Below, one piece after another: positions 27,066 to 34,918 of a DNA stretch of 64,000 nucleotides. The position numbers and the translations under genes were made by a program. Position 1 is the first letter of the stretch, and each line of letters begins with the position of its first letter. Source of the DNA: an uncultured Elusimicrobiales bacterium (GTDB lineage: Bacteria > Elusimicrobiota > Elusimicrobia > Elusimicrobiales > Elusimicrobiaceae); NCBI GenBank assembly GCA_944324115.1, contig CALUVB010000023.1, positions 1 to 64,000 of the forward strand. The letters run 5' to 3'. A model generated the notes under the pieces. It was given only the letters and a program-made list of their open reading frames with translations. It searched no databases and was not told the DNA's origin.

Positions 27066-27695
27066 ATGAAAATTTACCGTCTAGTTGTACCGTTGTTAGG
27101 ATTATTTGCTTTTTTGTTCGCTTCTGCACCCGTACAGGCTCAAAATACGCAGGCACCGCAGACAGAAGCCTGGGGACAGATGTATGATGAAGAAGTGGAA
27201 ACTATTCAAGCGGTATTATTTGAAGGCTACAGCAACTTCTTGGAACACAGAGAAAAGGGTTCCTTAAATTCCACAGAGCTCCAAATTCAGTCTTTATTAG
27301 ATGAAAAATTCCCCGCCTTGGAAACTAAGGTACAAAAACAAAATCAACTGATTGAGACGGAATATACCAGATTATTAGAACAAACTATCCAAAATGCAGG
27401 CCAATTCTCTATGGAAAAAATGCAGCAAGCCCAGCAGAAAGTATTGGAACAGCTGCAGACCAAATATTCCGCTTTGCAGGAGAAGAATATAAAAGAAATA
27501 GAAAATCTGCTGAAACAGCTGGTTTCCTCTTTAATTAACAACCAAAACACGCGGCCTGGCTTTACACCTAAAAATGAGGAAGCCGCCTTGTCAATAGCCG
27601 TAGTGGTTTACTACTCGTACACCTTGGAACAAATGAGTCCAGAAGATCAAGAAGCTTTCAAAAATGCGTTGCAGCAAATAGTAGGGGCTTTTTAA
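27066..27695 (+). CDS. Secreted coiled-coil protein, unknown function
   Basis: This 209-residue protein has a signal peptide ending APVQA-Q near residue 26. The rest is almost wholly helical and Gln/Glu/Lys-rich (KVQKQNQLIETEYTRLLEQ, MQQAQQKVLEQLQTKYSAL), predicting a periplasmic coiled coil of about 110 residues. There is no Cys or known domain. AGGAGG precedes the ATG. It is monocistronic with its own terminator and divergent from lon. It resembles the proteins at 28869 and 39289 in size class and export signal rather than in sequence. Confidence 0.78.
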   Translation: MKIYRLVVPLLGLFAFLFASAPVQAQNTQAPQTEAWGQMYDEEVETIQAVLFEGYSNFLEHREKGSLNSTELQIQSLLDEKFPALETKVQKQNQLIETEYTRLLEQTIQNAGQFSMEKMQQAQQKVLEQLQTKYSALQEKNIKEIENLLKQLVSSLINNQNTRPGFTPKNEEAALSIAVVVYYSYTLEQMSPEDQEAFKNALQQIVGAF

Positions 27696-27725
27696 GGGCG
27701 AATCTTCCTACTCGTTGGAATATCA

Positions 27726-27760
27726 AAGGCTCTGCTATTCGGCAGAGCCTTTTGCTTTTT
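27726..27760 (+). terminator. Terminator of secreted coiled-coil gene
   Basis: AAGGCTCTGC / GCAGAGCCTT stem with a T-rich tail. Confidence 0.85.
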
Positions 27761-27939
27761 TCTTGCTGGGCTTTTTCTCCCATTAAAATAAAAGGCAAAA
27801 GAAGGCGGCATTTTCGCGCCTGCAACGGCCCGCCAATCTTTACTGGCAAACCGCCCCGTTTGCAGGCGACATCTTCTTAACGATTGCCCGCCCATATTCC
27901 GCTCGCACGTTCTCTCTTACCTACTCTAAAATACGCCAC

Positions 27940-27985
27940 GACAAGCCCACATCACGGCGTTTAAATGCGTCAAGGTGGGCTTGTC
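27940..27985. other. 11-bp inverted repeat with 24-nt loop
   Basis: GACAAGCCCAC (27940-27950) and GTGGGCTTGTC (27975-27985) are perfect complements. No T-run follows, so it is not a typical terminator. It lies in the 330-bp gap between the secreted protein gene and clpP, which otherwise has no ORF. Confidence 0.55.
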
Positions 27986-28038
27986 TCCTTTTAAAAATAG
28001 GCCCCAAAACTAGTTTTCAGCCCAGCCGGAATTTCCCA

Positions 28039-28070
28039 TAAAAAAACACCCCATAAAAAGGGGTGTTTTT
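28039..28070. terminator. Bidirectional terminator after clpP
   Basis: AACACCCC / GGGGTGTT stem flanked by A-run and T-run; it works for clpP on the minus strand. Confidence 0.85.
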
Positions 28071-28088
28071 CAAAGATAATCAGAACTA

Positions 28089-28679
28089 TTATTTATCGCG
28101 CAGCTGCAGCACTTCATCAATAATACCGTATGCTTTGGCTTCTTCTGCAGACAGATAATAATTCCGTTCACTGTCCTGGCGGATTTTTTCTTTGGGCTGC
28201 CCTGTATGTTTAGCCAAAATATCCAGCAGGTGCTCCTTATTGTCTTTCAGTTCACGCGTTTCAATTTCAATATCGGTCACCTGACCGGAAATGCCCCCTC
28301 CCCAAATCAACGGCTGGTGAATCATAATGCGGGCATGCGGCAACGCATAACGACGGCCTTTAGAACCGGCTGCAAGCAATACTGCGCCGAAACTCATCGC
28401 CTGTCCCATACATATAGTGGTAATGGGGGCCTTAATGAACTGCATGGTATCATAAATGGCCAAGCCGGCCGTTACCATACCGCCGGGAGAATTAATATAC
28501 AGATTGATTTCCCGTTGGGAATCTTCCGCATCTAAGTACAACAGCTGCGCAATAATCATATTGGCGCTGGCGGTATCCACTTCCCCTTCCCTTCCACCTA
28601 CAAAGATAATACGGTCTTTGAGCAGACGGGAAAAGATATCATATCCAACATTCTTCTCTATAATAGTAGGTATAATCAT
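28089..28679 (-). CDS. clpP: ATP-dependent Clp protease proteolytic subunit
   Basis: This 196-residue protein has the catalytic Ser in [14 protein letters not shown] (near residue 98; the usual motif is GQAASMG), His in ARIMIHQP (~123) and Asp in [28 protein letters not shown] forms the oxyanion strand. ClpP forms the double-ring chamber fed by ClpX or ClpA; neither ATPase gene is linked here. GGAG lies 7 nt before the ATG. It has its own promoter and faces the secreted protein gene at 28869 across a shared 190-bp regulatory region. Confidence 0.94.
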   Translation of the reverse strand: MIIPTIIEKNVGYDIFSRLLKDRIIFVGGREGEVDTASANMIIAQLLYLDAEDSQREINLYINSPGGMVTAGLAIYDTMQFIKAPITTICMGQAMSFGAVLLAAGSKGRRYALPHARIMIHQPLIWGGGISGQVTDIEIETRELKDNKEHLLDILAKHTGQPKEKIRQDSERNYYLSAEEAKAYGIIDEVLQLRDK

Positions 28680-28706
28680 AACTGACTCCGATGAACTTTT
28701 TTCTTA

Positions 28707-28735
28707 ATTATACGAAAAACCGCCTTCCCCCGCCA
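28707..28735 (-). promoter_or_regulatory. Promoter of clpP
   Basis: TTGGCG, 17 bp, TATAAT (28712-28707) on the minus strand. Confidence 0.6.
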
Positions 28736-28747
28736 AACACCCCGCAT

Positions 28748-28770
28748 GGACCTAGAAAAAAAATAGGTCC
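28748..28770. promoter_or_regulatory. Inverted repeat GGACCTA-N9-TAGGTCC
   Basis: A perfect 7-9-7 inverted repeat with an A-rich spacer, between the clpP promoter and the divergent gene at 28869. The architecture is that of a dimeric repressor site; the regulator is unknown. Confidence 0.55.
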
Positions 28771-28868
28771 AAAAATCACCTTGACATAGTACCAAATTTT
28801 CTTTTTTTCACTGGAGTTTTATTATAAAATATACGGGTACCCTAAAAAACCAACTAACCGGAGAACAA

Positions 28869-29411
28869 ATGAACGTAAGAAAAATGATGGTAGGGATTGC
28901 TTGCGTATTAGCCATACTGGTCGCCGCGCAGGCTGCCCAAGCCCAGTTCCTTTCTTTTGTGGAGCGGGCCGCCTTGAGGAAAAACTTCTCTACTTGGCAG
29001 AAAATGAAAGAGCAGGAGAAATCCCAAGAGCAGAAACCGGAGCTTGACAAGCAACAACAGCAAGCGCAGAAACAAAAGATAGAAAAACAAGAAAAGCTGA
29101 CGGAGCAGACAACGCCCGCAGAGCCCAAAGCCAAAAAGCAAACGACACATTGGACTTTATTCTTTATGACTGGCGGTCCGGAAATGAAAAAAGTTTGCAC
29201 GGCGGATTTGTTCCCTTCTTGCAGGGCCACATCGCCAAAAAGCAAGAAAAATACGCCTGCTGCAGACACGAATTTAGCACCGATTCCCAATCAGTTTGAA
29301 GAATACAATTCCAAAGAGCATGCATCCATTCGCCAGCAAGTAGATTCTCTTGCTAAAGCGATGGAACAAGCCAAACTGAGGGCAATGAAACGAAAATCAG
29401 CCAACAAATAA
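28869..29411 (+). CDS. Small secreted charged protein, unknown function
   Basis: This 180-residue protein has a signal peptide ending QAAQA-Q near residue 24. A highly charged Lys/Glu/Gln helix follows (about 40-95; EQEKSQEQKPELDKQQQQ), then a short central part with two Cys (KVCTADLFPSCRA) and a basic helical tail. I recognise no domain. CGGAG lies ahead of the ATG. It is monocistronic with a strong terminator and shares a regulatory region with clpP. Confidence 0.75.
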   Translation: MNVRKMMVGIACVLAILVAAQAAQAQFLSFVERAALRKNFSTWQKMKEQEKSQEQKPELDKQQQQAQKQKIEKQEKLTEQTTPAEPKAKKQTTHWTLFFMTGGPEMKKVCTADLFPSCRATSPKSKKNTPAADTNLAPIPNQFEEYNSKEHASIRQQVDSLAKAMEQAKLRAMKRKSANK

Positions 29412-29426
29412 ATCCTTTCTTTTCCA

Positions 29427-29451
29427 CCCCCGCAATAAGCGGGGGTTTTTT
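29427..29451 (+). terminator. Terminator of small secreted protein gene
   Basis: CCCCCGC AATAA GCGGGGG followed by TTTTTT. Confidence 0.9.
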
Positions 29452-29723
29452 ATGCCCGGCATTTATGCGCTATCACCCGCGGGAAACTTACTTTACTCTT
29501 GTATCCGCAAATGATAAACAACATTAGTTTAAATAACACATGTTTAAGAAAGCCGTTTCTATATTACATTTTTCCCACTCAACCGGTTAAAGCAGAACAT
29601 CATATTTTCTTTTTAAAGACTTAAAAATAATCAGCGCCAGCTCAAAATGTTGCCGCCTATACTAAGTTATTTCCCCCGCCCAGGGGGCCTGCAATCCTGC
29701 TCTAACGGCTTTCTGATATAAAG
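29452..29723. other. Intergenic region without evident gene
   Basis: About 270 bp of AT-rich then mixed sequence between convergent genes. No supported ORF or RNA. Confidence 0.45.
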
Positions 29724-29781
29724 ACCCCAGAGCAGTCGGGGTTTCACAACAAACAAAAACCTGCGTGTCGGCACGCAGGTT
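29724..29781 (-). terminator. Double terminator of the TPR operon
   Basis: On the minus strand ACCTGCGTG CCGA CACGCAGGT TTTTG, then TTTGTTGTGAAA, then a second stem of the ACCCC / GGGGT type. The same module follows lon. Confidence 0.82.
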
Positions 29782-29892
29782 CAAATAAGCACCCAAATGT
29801 TCCCATATCCTAATTTGGCTAATGGGCCACCTTCCAGCCAATCCTTCTGGCTCTCCAGGCAAACAGTCCCGGAAATACGGCGCCTAAAACCA

Positions 29893-30954
29893 TCAAGTAA
29901 AGCTCTCCAAATAGGTATGCAATCCTTCCGCCCGGGCTTGCTTGACCCCTTCTTCGTACAAGCTCTCCGCTTCCTCTACGCGGCCCAACGCATACAGCAC
30001 TTGGCCTAAAGAAAGCTTGGTCAAAATCTGCCCACGGATCTCATCAGAATGGTCAAACAATTCCCGCGCCGCCTCCAAATCCGCCAGCGCCTGCGGCAAC
30101 TTGTTGCGGCGTTTTAAAATATCGGCGCGCCCCCATTTGACAAAGCCCAAATCCACTTTGTCTCCAATGCCGCTGTAAAGAACATCAGCTTTATTATAAT
30201 GACGCAAAGCCTCGTCGTATTTCCCCTGCTGGCGCAGGCCGTTGGCCATGCCGCAATTGGTATAGGCCTTGCCGAACAAATCTTCTGTTTTATTAAAAAT
30301 TTTTTCAGCCAATTTATAATTTTTGACACAATCATCAATCTTGCCCGCGATGCGGCTGATACCCGCCAGACCGCAATACCCATAGGCCAAATTGATTTCA
30401 TCGCCGGCTTTTTTAGCATATTTAATAGCCAGATTAAACTGCGCAATTCCTTCCTCCAGCTGGCCTTGTAAACGGTAAATGCCTCCTTTGGCCCAGCAAA
30501 TAAAACTCATACCCGCCCAATCTTTTTGCTGTGTATAAGCCGCCAGTACGGCGTCTAACAAATCCAACGCTTCTTCCAGCCGCCCCCAAGCGCGCAAAGC
30601 CATGCCCATTTCCTGCATGGCGCGCACCACATACTCGTCATATTCCAGTTCGCGGGCCATTTTTAATGCGTCATCTGCCAGCTCATACGCTGCAGAAGAT
30701 ACGCCTAAAGTACGATAGCAAGCCGCCATAGCCAGCAGAATATCCATGCGTTCTTCGGCATTGAGGGTTACGTTGAGCGCTTTAGCATAGGTTTCTATAG
30801 CCGGCTGGAAAGAGCCCAGCAAGCGGTATGCTTCTCCCAATAAAAACAAGGCGGAAGCGTCTAAATTTTTTTTATTTTTCAAAGCGGACAGCACTTTAGA
30901 AGGTTTTTCATCTAGCCAGCACTGTAAGGTATCGAAATCTAATTTTTCTTTCAT
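29893..30954 (-). CDS. Cytoplasmic TPR-repeat protein
   Basis: This 353-residue protein is made almost entirely of tetratricopeptide repeats of ~40 residues. Examples are FLLGEAYRLLGSFQPAIETYAKAL, IYRLQGQLEEGIAQFNLAIKYA and YGYCGLAGISRIAGKIDDCVKNYKLAEKIF, each quoted only as repeat markers at about residues 32, 170 and 205. There is no signal peptide or catalytic domain. It is a likely protein-protein scaffold, similar in style to the TPR regulators of the Rap/MalT class. It is the last gene of the operon that runs from 34599; a restriction-modification pair sits directly before it. Its start lacks a close Shine-Dalgarno (GGAG is 14 nt away). Confidence 0.84.
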   Translation of the reverse strand: MKEKLDFDTLQCWLDEKPSKVLSALKNKKNLDASALFLLGEAYRLLGSFQPAIETYAKALNVTLNAEERMDILLAMAACYRTLGVSSAAYELADDALKMARELEYDEYVVRAMQEMGMALRAWGRLEEALDLLDAVLAAYTQQKDWAGMSFICWAKGGIYRLQGQLEEGIAQFNLAIKYAKKAGDEINLAYGYCGLAGISRIAGKIDDCVKNYKLAEKIFNKTEDLFGKAYTNCGMANGLRQQGKYDEALRHYNKADVLYSGIGDKVDLGFVKWGRADILKRRNKLPQALADLEAARELFDHSDEIRGQILTKLSLGQVLYALGRVEEAESLYEEGVKQARAEGLHTYLESFT

Positions 30955-30960
30955 AAGAAA

Positions 30961-31749
30961 CTATTTTCTCCAATGTCCAAAATGATTCCTAGCTTTTCCA
31001 TACACTAATACCGATGGATTAAAAATCTTATAATCCGATATTTTATCAAACAACAAAGCCATCGCTCTCTGCTTTAACATATTAAAGCGAATTTCTCTAT
31101 AATGAAGTTTACTATCATTACGCATTTCTAACTCAGCTAAATTTTTCCCTCGATATCTAAATAAGACTTTCTGGTCATCCATTTGTCCAGGCAAACGTGC
31201 TTTAGAGTTAATTATTTCTATAGCATCTGACATAACTTGAGAGACCTCTTCCCCCAAAAACACATAATATTTTTGCTTATCACAAATTGTTAAATAATTC
31301 ACCTCTCCTGCATTAAACATCGCTTTGCTTATAAAAGCTTTTAAACGCGTTTTATCTTTCAGTTTTTCAACCAAAATCCTCATGGGTATTTGTAGTTTCA
31401 TCTTGTATTTCTGTTTATCTTTAAGATAATCTTCATATTCTACAGGAAAAGATTCTATACAATCTTCCAAAAGTTTACCCATTCCGTTCATTACCCTAAA
31501 AAGTTCATCATGCTGAAATCTATTCAAACCATATAAAAAGATCTGCCATTTTTTATTCCCACTTTTCACAGAATGAGAATCTCCTGAAGGATCGATCACA
31601 TCCTTCTTAGCTTTAGGATCATTTCTATAATCATTATCTAAACCGATACATTTAGCAAAACGCAAAGCATCTTGATGTCCTGCTAGTCTATACATACGAG
31701 CAGCTTCGGAAGTAGAGGCCCTTGTTTTTTTTATCTTGGCATTTTCCAT
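30961..31749 (-). CDS. Putative type II restriction endonuclease
   Basis: This 262-residue protein is unrecognised at family level. It follows the adenine methyltransferase with a 19-bp overlap, the usual place for the cognate nuclease. Two short regions could supply a PD-(D/E)xK-like site: GDSHSVKSGNKKWQIF (~residue 55) and GKNLAELEMRNDSKLHYREI (~215). The base composition is clearly more AT-rich than the flanking genes. No other function suggests itself, but the nuclease call is from context, not from a proven motif. The recognition site is unknown. Confidence 0.6.
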   Translation of the reverse strand: MENAKIKKTRASTSEAARMYRLAGHQDALRFAKCIGLDNDYRNDPKAKKDVIDPSGDSHSVKSGNKKWQIFLYGLNRFQHDELFRVMNGMGKLLEDCIESFPVEYEDYLKDKQKYKMKLQIPMRILVEKLKDKTRLKAFISKAMFNAGEVNYLTICDKQKYYVFLGEEVSQVMSDAIEIINSKARLPGQMDDQKVLFRYRGKNLAELEMRNDSKLHYREIRFNMLKQRAMALLFDKISDYKIFNPSVLVYGKARNHFGHWRK

Positions 31750-32657
31750 ATAATCACCTCGTGAGATTCTTTGACATAAGAACTGTGATTAAGATGTTCA
31801 CGATTTGTTCCAATTCTTGTATCTCCCTGTCCAAAGGTATATTGCCAACTTGGAAAAATCATATCAAAGTCTTTGTAATATTCTCGTATATTAGAACAAT
31901 TATTATAAGACAAAATAAAACCGCCTTTGTGAGATTTTAGCAAGTCCCTTAGAAGCTCGTGTTTAAAACCTTTATGATGAATAGGAAAATTACGATGAGG
32001 ATACATTCCAACAAACATTTTACTATCTCCTCCCAAAAAATAAGGAGGGTCGCAATACAGAAAATCATTTGAGTGTTCTTGAATCACTTTAGCAAAATCT
32101 CCTTCCTCCACCTTGAGTTTAGGAACATTAAAATTAGCAACCTTATGTAAAATTGCAGCATAACGCTTAGGTTGCAAATATACACTAGAAGGAGAACCTA
32201 AAAAATGAGGACCATAAGACATATTATGATTGAAATAATAAACAGCAGCTAATTCTAACCCCTTTAGCTTTTTTCCCCCTTCCCAATGCGCTTTCATTAA
32301 TGATTTAACCCTTTTATACTCATCTTTAGTAGGAGAAAACTGGGATAAACGTTTAGCTAAAAGAGCAGGAGAATTTATTTGATACTTCCAATAATTTGTC
32401 AATATATCAAAAATATCAAAACCCAATACGGGAACTCCCAATTCTTTTGCAATCGCAATTTCTACAGCTCCACCACCGAAAAAAGGAGAAACAACCCTTT
32501 TTAAGTTATTAGGAAGCAAATTTATAATATATCCAACTGCAAGACTTTTTCCTCCGGCATAACGCAGAGGAGAACCCAAATACCTTTTATATCTAGAAGG
32601 ATTAGAAGGACTTTGGAGTCTATGTAAAAAGTTTTCTTTTTCTTTTGTTATATTCAT
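31731..32657 (-). CDS. D12-class N6-adenine DNA methyltransferase
   Basis: This 308-residue enzyme has the D12/Dam-type order of motifs. SPLRYAGGKS near residue 28 (motif X) is followed by VSPFFGGGAVEIAIAK near 56 (SAM-binding motif I) and FLYCDPPYFLGG near 198, where DPPY is the catalytic motif of N6-adenine methylation. It would protect host DNA against the nuclease encoded just downstream. AT-rich composition and position inside an operon of normal composition point to horizontal gain. There is no clear Shine-Dalgarno before the ATG. Confidence 0.88.
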   Translation of the reverse strand: MNITKEKENFLHRLQSPSNPSRYKRYLGSPLRYAGGKSLAVGYIINLLPNNLKRVVSPFFGGGAVEIAIAKELGVPVLGFDIFDILTNYWKYQINSPALLAKRLSQFSPTKDEYKRVKSLMKAHWEGGKKLKGLELAAVYYFNHNMSYGPHFLGSPSSVYLQPKRYAAILHKVANFNVPKLKVEEGDFAKVIQEHSNDFLYCDPPYFLGGDSKMFVGMYPHRNFPIHHKGFKHELLRDLLKSHKGGFILSYNNCSNIREYYKDFDMIFPSWQYTFGQGDTRIGTNREHLNHSSYVKESHEVIIWKMPR

Positions 32658-32673
32658 AGAAGAAACACCTAGG

Positions 32674-33039
32674 CTAAATTTTTAAATATTTTTTAATTTC
32701 CTCCAATGTAGCAGCCAAATCATACGGTTTGTCAATAAAATAATCCGCCCCCGCCTCTTGGGCGCGGGTTTTACTTTCGCGGTCGGTCAGCGTAGACATA
32801 ATTACCACGGGGATACGCCAGGTAGTTTCTCCGGTTTTGAGCATTTTGCACACGTCAAACCCGCTCAGTTTGGGCAGCATTAAATCCAGCAGCACCAAAT
32901 CCGGCTTCTCCCGCCGCACGCAGGCCACTCCCTGCACGCCGTCTGCCGCCCAAACGGTTTGCACGCCTTCCAGCTCCAGCGCTCCTTTCAAAGCGCCGGC
33001 CAATGTTTTGGAATCTTCTATTAAAACCACTTTTTTCAT
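32674..33039 (-). CDS. Single-domain response regulator (CheY-like receiver)
   Basis: This 121-residue receiver domain is complete and has no output domain. Seen are the acidic pocket IEDSKT at the N-terminus, the phosphoacceptor Asp52 in LVLLDLMLPKLSG, the conserved Ser/Thr in VVIMSTLTD and Lys104 in YFIDKPYD. It would pass phosphate-dependent signals by protein contact. It overlaps the upstream carbonic-anhydrase-like gene by 4 bp. No histidine kinase is linked. The next downstream original gene was perhaps the TPR protein, a possible partner, before the restriction-modification pair inserted. Confidence 0.9.
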   Translation of the reverse strand: MKKVVLIEDSKTLAGALKGALELEGVQTVWAADGVQGVACVRREKPDLVLLDLMLPKLSGFDVCKMLKTGETTWRIPVVIMSTLTDRESKTRAQEAGADYFIDKPYDLAATLEEIKKYLKI

Positions 33040-33554
33040 GATAACTCTTCTGCCGCGTCTTTAAATTTTTTAGCCAGGAGTACATATGCGCGGGCATTCT
33101 GCAAGATACCATTCATTTCGTCTTCCGTCAATTCCCGCACCACTTTGGCAGGCACCCCCATCACCAAAGACCCCGCCGGAATATTTTTCCCCGCGGTTAC
33201 CACCGCCCCGGCGCCGATTAAACAGTTGGGGCCTATTTCGCTCTCCAGCACCACGGCATTCATGCCAATCAAACAATTATCGCCTATTTTGCTGCCATGG
33301 ACTATTGCTCCGTGCCCTACACTGACGCCCTTGCCAATTACAGCCGGACAATCATAATTTACATGTACGCAGGCATTGTCCTGTATATTGCTGTTTTCTC
33401 CAATTTGAATTTCCGCTATATCCCCCCGAAGCACGGCTCCCGGCCATACGGACACATCTTCTCCCAGCGTCACCGCGCCGCATACTACTGCAGTTTTATG
33501 GATAAAAACGCTCGGAGCCGTTTTGGGCACCAGTTCATCAATTCTTTCCTTCAT
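33036..33554 (-). CDS. Gamma-carbonic-anhydrase-like hexapeptide protein
   Basis: This 172-residue protein is a left-handed beta-helix with repeated hexapeptides (VSVWPGAVLRGD, IGENSNIQDNACVH, IGDNCLIGMNAV). Zinc ligand positions appear kept: His in ACVHVNYD and the two His of VSVGHGAIVHG. Homologs (YrdA/PaaY/CaiE type) may be carbonic anhydrases or thioesterase-like enzymes, so the activity is unsettled. It overlaps both neighbours (17 bp with the YbhN-like gene, 4 bp with the receiver gene). Confidence 0.87.
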   Translation of the reverse strand: MKERIDELVPKTAPSVFIHKTAVVCGAVTLGEDVSVWPGAVLRGDIAEIQIGENSNIQDNACVHVNYDCPAVIGKGVSVGHGAIVHGSKIGDNCLIGMNAVVLESEIGPNCLIGAGAVVTAGKNIPAGSLVMGVPAKVVRELTEDEMNGILQNARAYVLLAKKFKDAAEELS

Positions 33555-34599
33555 AAAAGGGCACCTCTTTTAATTTTTTGGATTGGCGCGGCGTCTCAGA
33601 AAGCTGCAGCCCCCAATAAATAAAAATACTCACTATCCCGGGCAAAACATAATACACCACCCGGTAAATCAACGTCGCCATCAGAGCGGAATCCCAATCT
33701 ATCCCCATTTGCGCAAAAACCGCCGTCATAGCCAGTTCCATGGCGCCTAAACCGCCCGGAAGCACAGGAATCAACGTAGTTACCATACCTACGGCAAACC
33801 CCGCCACCAAACTGCCCGCCGAAATATGCACGCCTACTGCGCGGAACGCAAAATACAACACTAAAATCGTAAACAACCAGTCCTCACAGACATACACAAT
33901 GGTGCGGGTTAGCTTGTTTTTTTTCTTATGGATTAACTCTATCCCTTCATCTAACTGATCTACAAAATTATCATAGCGCCCCTTCGGAATAAGCGCCCGG
34001 AATACATGAAACAGAAATTTATTAAGCCAGCGGAATATTTTGCGCACCCAGCGGGAACGCCATTCATTATTGAACAAAAAAGCCGTAATACACACACACA
34101 CCGCGCACATAATAATAATGAGAAAGAAATTCTTTAAGATTTGCATGGTGGTGGCGGAGGAATTGAACAGCATCAACACCGAACCTTGCAAAATAATCAT
34201 AGCCAACACAAAATACAAAAGCACGCTGATGACGATACTGGCCGTAACGCACATGCCAAAAGGTACTCGCCGGCGGTTAAGCAAATGGGCCCGCAGTGCA
34301 AAACCGCTCACCCCCAAAGAAGAAACCACATAGTTCACTGTCGTAGACACCAAGGCGATACCAATAGCCGCCCCTTTATTAATGCGCCGGCCCATAATGC
34401 GCAGCACTTCATAAAGGCTTAACCCCATTGCCACATAAATCAACACAGCAGAAGCTAAAGAAAGAAAGAGATATTTTATTTGCACTTCCTGCCAAATCTT
34501 AACGATGCTGTCTTTGGCTTGATAGACCAGCAGGGCAATAATCCCCACAGAGAGCAATATCCCTAGAAAATAAACTAAAAATTTGACGCTTTTTTTCAT
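33538..34599 (-). CDS. YbhN/UPF0104-type membrane protein (LPG-synthase-like)
   Basis: This 353-residue protein has about eight hydrophobic helices. It shows signatures of the lysylphosphatidylglycerol synthase membrane domain family: GLSLYEVLRIMG near 60, SSLGVSGFALRAHLLNRR near 92 and PVLPGGLGAMELAMTAVF near 285. Related proteins flip or modify lipids, but those without the C-terminal aminoacyltransferase domain, as here, have unproven roles. First gene of the operon ending at 29893. There is no clear Shine-Dalgarno. Confidence 0.82.
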   Translation of the reverse strand: MKKSVKFLVYFLGILLSVGIIALLVYQAKDSIVKIWQEVQIKYLFLSLASAVLIYVAMGLSLYEVLRIMGRRINKGAAIGIALVSTTVNYVVSSLGVSGFALRAHLLNRRRVPFGMCVTASIVISVLLYFVLAMIILQGSVLMLFNSSATTMQILKNFFLIIIMCAVCVCITAFLFNNEWRSRWVRKIFRWLNKFLFHVFRALIPKGRYDNFVDQLDEGIELIHKKKNKLTRTIVYVCEDWLFTILVLYFAFRAVGVHISAGSLVAGFAVGMVTTLIPVLPGGLGAMELAMTAVFAQMGIDWDSALMATLIYRVVYYVLPGIVSIFIYWGLQLSETPRQSKKLKEVPFYEGKN

Positions 34600-34885
34600 A
34601 TAATTTCAGCTTCGCTTGCAGCGAACCGCTTGGCCTTTGCCGGACGGGCGCGGGCTTATTTTACTCCGGTTGCTGCAGTACGGCCCTATCTCTGGGCGGT
34701 TTTTCTTCCCACCCAGCAACCCATAAACCGATAGCAACTTCTTTGTCCGGCAGCCAATCCGCAAGATACACCCTTGGGCGTTTATAGAGCGGGATATTAA
34801 TCCAAACAGCCATACCAAAAATCAGCCGGAGCAGTTTTATAAATTATATAATTTATATAAATATTTTACACCAAAAACCGGCCCT
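34600..34885. other. Divergent promoter region before uvrA
   Basis: About 285 bp. The last 40 bp before uvrA (34840-34875) are very AT-rich with overlapping TATAAT-like hexamers. I see no supported ORF or RNA. Confidence 0.4.
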
Positions 34886-34918
34886 TTGCGCGCCGGAGAA
34901 AGTAAGGATTTAGATTAT

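Noticed and set aside
30961-32657. Insertion sequence or phage around the restriction-modification pair
   Set aside because: No transposase, integrase, terminal inverted repeat or target-site duplication is visible at the borders.
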